Below are positions 20,637-29,838 of a stretch of DNA of 40,979 bases, in pieces. The position numbers and the translations under genes were made by a program. Each line of letters opens with the position of its first letter. Within the stretch, counting starts at the first letter, position 1. Origin of the DNA: Gryganskiella cystojenkinii (Eukaryota; Mortierellomycota; Mortierellomycetes; Mortierellales; Mortierellaceae); contig JAAAIG010000299.1 in the NCBI GenBank assembly GCA_015852425.1, positions 1-40,979 on the forward strand, in the 5' to 3' direction. Under the pieces are notes generated by a model that ran no database searches, was not told the origin of the DNA, and was given only the letters and a program-made list of their open reading frames with translations.

Positions 20637-22918
20637 TCAACCCTGCTTCTGCACATAGAGCTTCACTCCTCCGTTCAAGGTCTTGAGGTCGACTCTGGGC
20701 GTCTTTCCTTGCGGTTCCGGTTCATGGCCATGCTGAACCCATCCTTGCAGCTTATTCCATTCTTTATTATTCGTGTACTGAATAGTGTCATCGTGACCTG
20801 GTTGAACCCAGAGCGCCGGCTTCCCCACTGCTGAGGACAAATCAAAGTGACCGTGGAACGCCTTCGCCTATATAGTAAATGTGTTTTGCGGATTTGCAAG
20901 AGAGAAAAAAAAAGGAGTCAGTAGTTTACTCTAAGGGGCTAGTTCATAAAACAGCCCGCGAGTGGGGTGTTTCTCTTACCAAGTTGATTGTGATCCGTCC
21001 ACTCATGGCCACAGCATCAACGTAAAAGTCTTCCGCGTTCCAGCCGGATTGTAACGGCGTTGTATCGATGCCCAGATCAATCGGTCCATTCAAAGATTCG
21101 GCCTCGATCTTTCCGGAAGTCGCTAGGAACCCGTAGATATGACCGTTCGCCAACTCCAGCTTGGTCAGTTTCGCGGCCGACAGCTGTTGGATGTTGACCT
21201 CTCCGTTCTTCATTTGCGCATGGAACGTATCCAAGATGGTGGAAGCGGTCCCTGCGGTTTCACCTGACATGACAACGTTAATCTGTCCTGTCGAAATACC
21301 GAAACCGAGTCTTCCAGCCGTAACAAGAGGCTTGCGCTTCAATCCCAGTGGGTAAATAACCTCGACATCGACCTGAGCACAATTATTCGTCATGTAGCGC
21401 CTCTTTTCCTCAGGACTCTTGGCTTTGAGATGCACGGTCATATGTTGGTTCAAGTAGGACTTAGTGGAGTCAGTCTTGTTCGTAAACGTCATCTGGTCCA
21501 GGAGCTGAGTTGAAGTTGCACGCATCGTCATTTTCACTTGGATGTTCCTCTCCTGGCTCATAACCTCCCTAACTTCGACATTTCCAACCTAGAGGACAAG
21601 AAAGAAAACAAATATGTTTACCGTGAGTAAAAAGCACCCTCGTATCTAGTATCGATTTTAGTTGACCATGGATGACTCTTACGATTGCGTCGGTCACTTG
21701 GAGCCAAAGCTCTACGTCTGGTGTGGTCTCGATGATATGTGTCCTGATTTCACTAGCGGCATTTGCAGGTACCCAACAAGATCCGTCAAAAACTCCTCCC
21801 TACGAAGAAACATATCAACGTTTGGACAGCAAGACAGGTTAACTTTCAAGCGCATATCGCCAGCAGGGGGATTCGATACAAGATCAAAACAAAGCAAGCA
21901 ATCAAAACAAAAACAAAAAAAGATTGGATTGAAAATATCACTAATATCACGTACGAACGACCCTGCGAGATACCAGCAGATCGCGATAATGACCAGGAGG
22001 GTGATGCAGCAGCAGGAGCAACAAGAGCCAGACTTTTTCGATTTGGTCTTGCGCTCTAGAAAGTAAAAAGTATTAGTCAGTATGGTGCCGCCGAAAAGAA
22101 AGGACTTTGCAAGCACAGAATACAAGGGACATACTGCGTCTGCGGATTGGGACCTCTTCTTCAGAGTCACTATCGTCGTGTCTGGGTGGTCCTCGAGGCA
22201 CTGGGACGTAGGCGGTGTTTGGATAGGGTGTGTTGATGGCTCCATAGTTCACAGGCACGGGCGACTGTTGATCATATGGCTGGTACGGCTGTTGGGTAGG
22301 CGGTTGCTGTGGTAGTGGTGGCTGATGATGAAGGAGAGGTTGCGCTGCATGGGGTGTTCCATTTGCCGGTGGTGCCGGTGGTGCCTGTTGGTAAGGGTAT
22401 TGTTGAGGTCCCTGTGGTACAGATGGGGCAGCTGGAGACGCGGGATAACGTTCTTGAGGGTGGCGGGGAGCAACGGAAGAAACAGGAGGCTGCGGTGGCT
22501 GTGGTGTCGCTACTGTTGCTTTAGGCGTATACATCGGAGGCGCGTCCATGGGGACTATCAGTTAAGACGAGAAAAGAGCGTAAGCGGATTTCGGGCAATA
22601 CGGTCAGCTGCGGACATTTTCATTTATTTATTTTCACTTCCTGCGTTGGTTTCGTATTGTTTCCTTACGATGCATGGGAACAGAAGGTCTCTCCAGCGAA
22701 GGCTGAAACGAGGGGATCTGACCCAGGTTGTCTTGCTGTGGGTGGGGGAGGAAAGGGGCCGCATCGTCATCATCAACAATATTGTCCTCGTGGACAGCAG
22801 CGGAGGAAGAAGAGGACGGGTTATTTGCATAGGGAGCCTGACTTCCAAAAGTCTGTTGCTCATCCACTGGTGCTCCCCAATCGCTTCCTAGGGGTTGCTT
22901 CTTGTCCAGGTAACTCAT
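20637..22918 (-). CDS. Single-pass membrane protein: Pro-rich tail, TM, adhesin-like outer domain
   Basis: Six minus-strand exons: 22918-22669, 22554-22135, 22055-21955, 21799-21683, 21588-20980 and 20867-20637. All introns are GT-AG and in frame, giving 575 aa. Residues 1-224 are disordered, rich in Pro, Gln and Ser, ending in a basic IRRRKRKTKSKK stop. A Cys-rich transmembrane helix follows (about 239-257, CCITLLVIIAICWYLAG). The remaining about 318 residues are beta-rich with repeated turns (GRLGFGISTGQINVVMSG, LTKLELANGHIYGFLATSGKIEAESLNGPIDLG). That resembles the DUF4097-like or adhesin-type beta-helix seen in fungal membrane proteins. Topology by the positive-inside rule puts the Pro-rich tail in the cytosol and the beta domain outside or in the vacuole or ER lumen. 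The function is unknown. Reading the exons singly would split this gene into four or five false genes. Confidence 0.8.
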
Positions 22919-23631
22919 TGATGTCGAATTTCGTTGTAATGAAAAGAGGCGGAGGAATGATGATCACTGAAGAAGAAATTGACAAGAAAAAAGAAAAGGT
23001 GATTGTCAAGTAAAAAAAGGTTCTCTTCTGTCCCTCCGTTCGTTTGTCAAACCTTTTTTTTTTTGTTCGACTTCGACCAGCCCTGGAGTGCAGACTGCAC
23101 GCTGCGAATGTTGCTCTCATTTCCTTTGCACGCTCCCACAGAAATGACGCCGCAAAAATGGAAAAAAAAATCTAAAAAGCCATCCTTGAATGGAAATCAA
23201 GGCGAACTCTTTCCACCACTGTGCCCAGTGACACTCTTGGCTCACAAGGCGCACGTCGTTTTGTTTGCTCTTTTTACCGCAAGAAAAGTCTCGACTTTGG
23301 TTATTACGGGGCGCAGAAATGCTGCAGGGGAAATCAGAGGGCGATCTGACCGTTGGAGTATCCCTAGATCCCTGTTGAACAACCCTTTTCGAAAAGATGA
23401 AGCAACAACACCCTTTCCACCTCCTTTCCAAATTACGATTTCTAATTTTGTCGTTTGTCTTTAATTGCTTTTTGATTTTTATGGCAGATGCATTCAGGCC
23501 CTAAGGACCACAAAGGAAAACATGCCAGCAGGATGTAGGGTATGTATTGTGGGAGGAAGGGTATGAATGAGAGAGGGTTTATTTCCACCCGTCTTCAACA
23601 CTTGAGCAGCGGATGAGTTCAATCTCTTCAT
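22919..23631. other. Intergenic region upstream of membrane-protein gene
   Basis: A 710-bp gap. The left end is the promoter of the minus-strand membrane-protein gene; the right end is the 3' flank of the small secreted protein. Runs of A and T are common (for example near 23053 and 23160). No supported gene, RNA or repeat. Confidence 0.35.
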
Positions 23632-24003
23632 TTACTTGGAAACACTGACACTCAGGGATGGGTAAGGACCACCCATCTGGCCCCAGGTATCGCTCGACAT
23701 CTCATGGGTCACAGCGCCCTTGCAGTCCTTGTTCTGGTAAAACTTCAACTGGGCCTTGGGACCGGACGTGTAGTGAACAGATCCGATGGTCTTCAAACCA
23801 TGGTTCACGCATTTGCTGTAGCTGGTCAAGACCTTTGACGAGCCCTTGAAGTTCGATTTCGCATAGACGGCAAAAGTAGGCGTTTTGGGCTTTGGAGCAG
23901 GAGCTTTGGCTGGAGAGCCGACTGGAATGGCCTCAGTTGTCGAAGAAATGACGACAAAGAGGGCGGCGATGGCGAGGGTGAGGAAGGAGGAGAAGTTGGT
24001 CAT
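23632..24003 (-). CDS. Small secreted protein, crystallin-like pattern
   Basis: Single-exon minus-strand gene of 123 aa. Residues 1-25 form a signal peptide (LALAIAALFVVISSTTEA-like core), then a Pro/Ala/Lys linker (PVGSPAKAPAPKPKTP). The mature domain (about 80 residues) has two Cys (KCVNHG and DCKG) and a pattern of beta strands with Gly/Ser turns (FAVYAKSNFKGSSKVLTSYSKC, LKFYQNKDCKGAVTHE). That pattern recalls single beta/gamma-crystallin-type domains or small cysteine-poor effector-like secreted proteins. The two Cys probably pair. A TATA-like box lies about 112 bp upstream. The function is unknown; a cell-wall or secreted role is inferred from the signal peptide only. Confidence 0.75.
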   Translation of the reverse strand: MTNFSSFLTLAIAALFVVISSTTEAIPVGSPAKAPAPKPKTPTFAVYAKSNFKGSSKVLTSYSKCVNHGLKTIGSVHYTSGPKAQLKFYQNKDCKGAVTHEMSSDTWGQMGGPYPSLSVSVSK

Positions 24004-25791
24004 TGTTGAATAATGTGTGTAAATGGTTTTTTTTGTGAGGTGTGGTTAGAGTGACAGACCGGAAGAGAGAAGAGAAACAAGAGAGCAAAAATGAAGGAAG
24101 GACAGGCTCGGTCGTATTTAAAGGCTCCCGATTACTGTATTAGAGTTGCTTGTCACCCGCCAAAATTTCCGTTAATGAGAACAAAATAAATTGCCTCTTT
24201 TTTAAGAGCGCCAAATTGGAGGTATGCCTGCGCCTGGTAAGAAAATGTTTCTTCGATCGGTCGTACCAATCAAAGCCTGACTGAGTTTCCATCCAGCTTT
24301 TGGGCCAGCATGCTTCCCTTGCGCACTACGGTCAAAATGTCGATTTTCTGGTGAAAGCGGCCAGTAATTGCCTTTTTGACTGTACTTGCTCTTCACATAA
24401 AACCCAAGTCCTTCAAGACTTTTACAAGGCGCGACAGTATACTGGCCAAGTTGGTAGGCTCTGATGGTCGGGGGAACTGACCATCTGCCCTATCCCACCT
24501 AGAAAGAGTCGTTTTTGGTGACCGCGGGACAGGATAACAACATTGAACATCATTTTTGTCGGTCCCGAGAGAAATAAAGAAAATTGCAATTTCAAATCAG
24601 CGCCAAGGTTCGTGCGTTTTGATTGTCGTTTGATTTTTGTCCTTGTGGTTTTTATTTTCGACCCGACTTTTGTCCTGAAGACAAAACGAGATATTTCTCC
24701 CCCTGTGCCGACTGACACTTCCTTCTCCTTTTCCGTCGTTTCATCGTGTTTGCAATCTTCGTCCAGACATACAAGAAAATGCGCATTTATATCAGTGACA
24801 TGTCGAGGGAACGCTGTTTATTATTATATCCCTACTTCTTTTCCACGGTGTCGAGTAAGTGGGGGTGAAGAGATTGCATCAACGTGAAAGAAGTTGTACA
24901 AGACGACGTGTATATACATATAAAAAAAAACACGCATCATGAATGAACAAATGTCGATATTACGCTTGGACAAGATTTTTTTACCTTTACCGCGCTAGGG
25001 TTCTCAAGAAGCTCATCAACTTTTCAGAGTAGGATGTGGATGCAGTCGTGCGTGATGGGTTCCTGAGATCGAATGTACTGGAGTCCGAAGGACGGAGCAA
25101 TCAGTTTACGCTATTTCGACAAAGGTGCGATGGTACAACGAAAAGATGGGACGAACAGATCGTGTGTTGTCAGGATCAATGGCCAGAAACGCGGTGGCTG
25201 CTTGTCTCCAAAAGTTTCGTGAATGCATTCTTTTTTTGTGGAAATCCTTGTTTCTTGACGAAAACAGGTTATGTTGCTCATCGAACCAAAAAAAAACCTG
25301 TTTCTCTCTGCATATTCTTCATAATGTACTCGTCTTTCTGGTTGAGGGGGAGAACAGATGAAGGCTATAAGATTTTCATGGGAACTTCGAGTCGAAGACT
25401 ACGTGGACAGCGGAGATGATGATTTCTGCAAAGCACTTATACTTTCTTCCATGTTGACTATTGTGCAGTTCTTGTCATTTCGGGTCCGATTTTCTATAGG
25501 AATTGTGTACGCGCTGCCACACGGACAGCCTGTCGCTGCAGGGCTGAGCACTCGATAAAGCAGGCGTAACGGGACAGGACGTAATCCAAGACCGAATGGA
25601 AGGCGAGTCACCTAGGTTACAGTCACCGACCACTCTCCGTCGCCATGGAGCCCATGCTCGAAGGTTCCTGGTCTCACTGCCTTGCCCTCTTCTTCAACAC
25701 ATCGCTCCAGTGGCTCAGAACCTCAATCTATGTTTTCCGAGCTCGATGATATTCGCGGCAATACACATCACGGTGATTTTGAGGTCCTAGG
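24004..25791. other. Gene-poor stretch
   Basis: About 1.8 kb with no frame I can support on either strand. The first 150 bp is the secreted-protein promoter. A 9-bp inverted repeat (AAACAGGTT...AACCTGTTT) occurs near 25264-25304, and A/T homopolymers are frequent. Frames near 25036-25419 and 24543-24887 have no recognisable content. Together with the pseudogene to the right this looks like decaying DNA. Confidence 0.35.
24115..24122 (-). promoter_or_regulatory. TATA-like TTTAAATA for secreted-protein gene
   Basis: TATTTAAA on + (TTTAAATA on -) lies about 112 bp upstream of the minus-strand ATG at 24003, with a pyrimidine-rich leader between on the coding strand. A TATA element fits a regulated secreted-protein gene. 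Confidence 0.4.
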
Positions 25792-26571
25792 TCACTGCAC
25801 CTCCGCCTTCTCAATTTGATGCTTGGTGTACAACTCGTAGAGCACATATGCCGGTACCTTGACACCCGACCATGCGTTCTTATTCTTGACTGCATAGAGT
25901 ATTTTCAAGGTAACTGGCACAGTTGTGCGGTAATTTAACAGCAGGTGCCCGGCCGCGTATGGTGCAACGCAAAATGTTGCATCCTCATAATATTTTAACC
26001 GTAGTTGGCGCGACATCGTATTAAAGTAGTCTTCTGCGGGGTTCTTATCCAATTGTAAGATGACTTTTTGAGCGAAACGCGCGAATTCGCTCTGGGGAAA
26101 AAGACCTTATTGTCTGGGCCTATGACGACGGTGCCATCTGTAAGCAAAACCGCAAGAGTCGCCAGAACACACCACTGACACCACCAGCCATCACCTTGTG
26201 CGTATTGTCGTGTACCACGTTCTTGACCTTGAAAGCATGTCTGCCCTCTGGCCAGTTCTTGAGCATGCGGATCTTCGTGGTCCGCCACACCATACATTTC
26301 CACCTCGAGGGTATAAAGAATTTCTTGGCCGGACTGAATAAGCCTTAAGCATCGTCGCAAGAAGCTGCCCGTTGTCCAGGAACGGCAAGTACCAAAGAGG
26401 GTCACTATTCTCAATGAGCTTGTAATCCTCAGGAGCTACAATACGACCAAAGCCATGCGACTCGAGGACTGCATCCAGCTTGATGTCCTTGACCACTTCT
26501 AGCGCTCGACATTTGATGATTCGTGCATATGCTTTCGACCCACTTGTCAGCCGCTTGGAGGCATGAGAGAC
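25792..26571 (-). pseudogene. Frameshifted pseudogene of an unidentified fungal family
   Basis: The minus-strand reading hops between all three frames. It begins (VSHASKRLTSGSKAYARIIK) right beside the 44-bp repeat tract, then continues VVKDIKLDAVLESHGFGRIVAPEDYKL and NSDPLWYLPFLDNGQLLATML. It changes frame to SGQEILYTLEVEMYGV, and again to HKVMAGGVSGVFWRLLRF. It returns at DGTVVIGPDNKVFFPRANSRVSLKK, and finally reads QLDKNPAEDYFNTMSRQLRLKYYEDATFCV to VLYELYTKHQIEKAEVQ and a stop at 25792. At least three frameshifts are therefore needed to join one protein of about 250 residues. I do not recognise a domain. It reminds me of large Mortierella-type accessory families related to Crinkler-like proteins, which is a weak inference. 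Confidence 0.6.
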
Positions 26572-26790
26572 GAATAAATTCTGTCCTCATAAATGTGAGG
26601 ACAGCGCTAGAGAAAGAATGAATTCTGTCCTCATAAATGTGAGGACAGACCGAGAGAAAGAATGAATTCAATCCTCATATATAAGGACAGAGCGAGAGAA
26701 AGAATGAATTCTGTCCTCATAAATGTGAGGACAGAGCGAGAGAGTGGATGAATTCTGTCCTCATAAATGTGAGGACAGAGCGAGAAAGTG
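26572..26790. repeat. Five-copy 44-bp tandem repeat carrying a hairpin
   Basis: Five units of about 44 bp (the third is shorter and diverged) run head to tail. Each has GAATGAATT, then CTGTCCTCA-TAAATG-TGAGGACAG (9-bp perfect arms, 6-nt loop), then AGCGAGAGAAA. Copies 1, 2, 4 and 5 keep the hairpin exactly. Copy 3 has ATCCTCATATATAAGGACAG with shortened arms. The tract abuts the 5' end of the frameshifted pseudogene. Confidence 0.9.
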
Positions 26791-26853
26791 ACCGCTTGTT
26801 CCAGGAAATTCGATTTTTGAGTTTGGAAACCACAGGTGTTTGGGTGTGCTATT

Positions 26854-27313
26854 TTACGTGTTTTTGGCGTTCGATGGCGTTTTGCTCTGGTTGGTTTTGC
26901 TCTGATAGGTGGCGGAAATGGCACTCCATGTTTTCCTTACTGTTGTGCCGTCGTGGTTGTCCCACTCTTTATCTTCACCGACGCTGCCAGTTCCCAAAAC
27001 TATACTGTTTACGATTCCTTCATATGGCGCTCTCCTCCAACATGGATCTGCACAGAGGAATTGTTCGCAAAAGGGAGGCCATTTATTGTTAGGGTATTGA
27101 AAGATATGGAAAGGCACTGAAAGATATTAAGTCTGGATTAAAAGTAACTGTGTTTCTCTTACCTGCACAGAGGAATTGTCCGCAAAAGGCAGGCGACTTT
27201 CATCCAGAGCGATAATCTTTATAATGGCGGGTTTGGGACACTCGCAACGTACCCTGAAGGGGGTGGCGACCCAAACCACTACATTTTCAGTGAGAATTTT
27301 TCTTCCTTAATTG
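26854..27313 (-). pseudogene. Coding-like gene fragment with possible intron
   Basis: A minus-strand reading downstream of an AG near 27313 gives a convincing peptide: TENVVVWVATPF, RVRCECPKPAIIKIIALDE, SRLPFADNSSVQ. It stops being coding at a perfect donor (CAG|GTAAGAG) at 27163/27162. A matching acceptor (TGTGCAG) at 27048 would join it to a short exon, after which an in-frame stop appears in that phase. In another phase the sequence stays open to 26854 (WRRAPYEGIVNSIVLGTGSVGEDKEWDNHDG...). I cannot name the family. It may be the upstream part of the same decayed gene as 25792-26571, now separated by the 44-bp repeats. Confidence 0.4.
27048..27194. repeat. 32-bp direct repeats bounding an intron-like segment
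   Basis: The 32-bp segments at 27048-27079 and 27163-27194 match at 30 of 32 bases (CTGCACAGAGGAATTGT...). On the minus strand the upstream copy is followed by GTAAGAG and the downstream copy ends in TGTGCAG, so the repeats sit exactly at a possible 5' and 3' splice site 115 nt apart. Confidence 0.75.
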
Positions 27314-27314
27314 T

Positions 27315-27854
27315 AGCCTGAGGACGGAAACAGAATAATACGAGTTATGGCGAAGCCGAAATAAATCCGCCCCCCAGTCCCCTTTGATTTTGCCCCTCTG
27401 TGTTTAAGTCTTGAAGCTCTGAACCCAGCCACTTCTAACAGCTAATAAATCTTCAATTTTTGCTGTAAGGAACAACCTTTCAAGTTTTCCGAAAAGTGTC
27501 ACTGTTGGGTGTTGGCTAGAGAGCGATTCTTGGCAATGTGAGAGGGTGAGGAAGTGAGTTCGTCGAACGGAATAAACAAGAATACAAGGGAGCGGCGGCA
27601 TTGATGTTTGTCGCGTTCCAAGGGGTACTTTCGATCAGATACCGACACAACCTTTGTGCACAGTCAATCGTGTTGCTGCTCTGATTGTTTTAGACCTTCA
27701 AAAAACCCGAATTTTCCTTTTTTGCCTGTGATCCATCAGCCCTCCATTTTTTCTCCATTCTTCATTCCGTTCATCGTGATTACTGATTGACCACCATTGC
27801 TTGCCTCTTTTCGTAGCTTTCGGCATAGAAAAGCGTGACCAAAAGATACACAGA
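27315..27854. other. Intergenic region upstream of IDI
   Basis: About 540 bp, partly remnant DNA (27315-27400) and partly the IDI promoter. No TATA box is evident. The antisense frame 27736-28134 overlaps IDI exon 1 and its intron and has no recognisable content. Confidence 0.35.
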
Positions 27855-29610
27855 ATGATACACTCGACTTTGACATCCTTGGCTCGCCAACTTGCCCTGG
27901 AATCTCGGACGTTTCAGGTAACCCTTCTGCTTTTTTTTTTACCAAAGATAAAAGCTTAGCAATATGTCGCATATGTCGCTTTTTTGCTTTGCTCAGCTCT
28001 GAGCACGTCCGACAAAAACACGGGATTCTTCTCACTACTTTTTTTTTTTTGGGTCTGCCTGCACCGTTACGAAGGCGAGATCTGATTGGCCCCATCGACT
28101 GACCTGATTCATATTCGGAGCACGTACAAAACATACGTTGACCTTCAACCGCAAAAAAGGAGTGTGGTCTGATCGCCTTTTCATTTTTATTTTATTTTTC
28201 CCAGGGCATAATTATCAACCTCCGCTCCAGCAACGGTCGTCGCTTCTCTTATTTGTCGTCTCGGACATCCATACCTTCTTCTCTTCTCATCCATCACCCC
28301 TCTCCACTCTCTCAGTCTCATTTCCGTCGATTCGTCGCACCTTCCTTCACTTTCATTCCCTCCCAAAGCTCTTATACCACATCTACAAAACATACCACAA
28401 TGGGCCACTCCGACGTTGTCATCCCCACCTCCGCTCCTACTGAGACCACCATCGCCGCCGATGTTGACCTGTCCTCGTACGATGACGAGCAAGTCAAGCT
28501 CATGGAGGAGATGTGCATCGTCATTGACCGTGACGACAAGCGCATCGGTGCCAACTCTAAGAAGGCTTGTAAGTTTTTATGCTCTTTCACTCTGCTCTCT
28601 TCTTTGCGTTCGATCTGATAGGGACATGAATAAATGACAACGATCCAGGGGCAGGAAATGACAACGATCCAGGGACAGGAAATGACAACGATCTAGGGGC
28701 ATGGTCGAAATAGATCAGACGACGTCCGCAACAAAATATCCAAAACTTTTGCTGCGGTCCATGTCCACCAGAAACAAAAATGCGCCTTCAACAATGACTC
28801 GAAAGTCCAAACAAGCACATTAAAGATAGTAAACGCCCGTTTTTTTTGGTCATCGGATTGTTGAATAGACGACAAACAACCACGGACCCTTTCCAGCCGT
28901 CCGACTAGACCTTGGAATGGCCGAGGAAATCGACTGAGCCGCTATGTCATTCATGTTGCTAACAACTTGTATTTTGTTTGTATTAATATGACTATATAGG
29001 CCACTTGATGACCAACATCATTGGCCACAACCTCCTTCACCGCGCCTTCTCCGTCTTCTTGTTCTCTGCCGACGGTACCAAGCTCCTTTTGCAGCAGCGC
29101 GCCACGGAAAAGATCACCTTCCCCGATGCCTGGACCAACACCTGCTGCTCTCACCCCTTGAACGTTGCCGATGAGTTGATTGAGAAGGATAACCTCGGTG
29201 TCCGTACTGCTGCTCAGCGCAAGTTGTTCCACGAGTTGGGCATTGAGGCCAAGGATGTTCCCTTGGATGATTTCCACTTCTTGACCCGTATTCACTACTT
29301 GGCCCCCTCGAACGAGACTTGGGGTGAACACGAGATTGATTATATTCTGTTTATGCGTCCTCAACACCAGGAGCTCGTTGATATGAACCCTAGCCCCAAC
29401 GAGGTCCGGGATGTCAAGTGGGTCACTCAAGAGGAACTCAAGGATCTTTTGGAGAAGGGTGTTACCCCTGGTAGCGGTATCATTGTCACCCCTTGGTTTA
29501 AGCTGATCTGCGACAACTTTTTGTTCAAGTGGTGGAGCACCATGTTGACCAAGGGTGGCGTTGACAAGGTCGCTGAGGATGAGGAAGTAAAGAAGATTTA
29601 CCGTTTGTAA
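27855..29610 (+). CDS. IDI1: Isopentenyl-diphosphate delta-isomerase, long form with predicted mitochondrial presequence
   Basis: The catalytic part is certain. Exon 28205-28568 joins exon 29000-29610 through a 431-nt intron (GTAAGT...TATAG). From the ATG at 28400 this gives a 259-aa type I Nudix isomerase with the active-site Cys in TNTCCSHP (C106), the WGEHEIDY Glu/metal block (E166/E168) and a KIYRL C-terminus like the peroxisomal-type ends of animal IDI1. It interconverts IPP and DMAPP for sterol and other isoprenoid synthesis. Reading upstream of 28400 stays open in frame back to an acceptor (TTTCCCAG) at 28204. An exon at 27855-27917 (ATG with A at -3; donor CAG|GTAACC) splices onto it in phase 0. 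The 86-residue extension is Ser/Arg-rich with amphipathic MIHSTLTSLARQLALESRTF and an R-R-F|S processing motif (residues 33-36), which is a plausible mitochondrial presequence. Two isoforms are likely. Confidence 0.85.
28632..28704 (+). repeat. Three-copy 24-bp repeat inside IDI intron 2
   Basis: AAATGACAACGATCCAGGG(G/A)CAGG occurs twice exactly in length (28632-28655, 28656-28679) and a third time with two changes (28680-28704). It lies 64 bp after the donor of the 431-nt intron and partly explains why that intron is the longest in the window. Confidence 0.85.
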
Positions 29611-29838
29611 ACAATATAGATATCCCTGTTATTCATTCACTGTCTCCTTCCCCATTCATTAAACATTCATTTACAACTTTCACCATCAGGAAAAAATAAG
29701 CATTTTTGGTTTTTGTGTGACTGCTAGAGAGGACCTGGAAAAAAACAACTGGAAAATTGGTGGCACTGCGCCTGTGGTCATGACTTCACAAAAAACTCGT
29801 CAGCAACAACTCTGCACGCTTTCACATTTACATACACC

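Noticed and set aside
10252..24003. Secondary-metabolite or other functional gene cluster
   Set aside because: Neighbouring genes (F-box, NOB1, SNF5, membrane protein, secreted protein) share no pathway, and no backbone synthase is present.
26572..26790. CRISPR array
   Set aside because: The repeats are contiguous, without unique spacers, and the genome is eukaryotic. They form a tandem minisatellite with an internal hairpin.
26631..26924. Minus-strand frame giving a repeated peptide (LCPHIYEDRIH)
   Set aside because: The peptide repeat is only the translation of the 44-bp minisatellite; no start, domain or conserved context.
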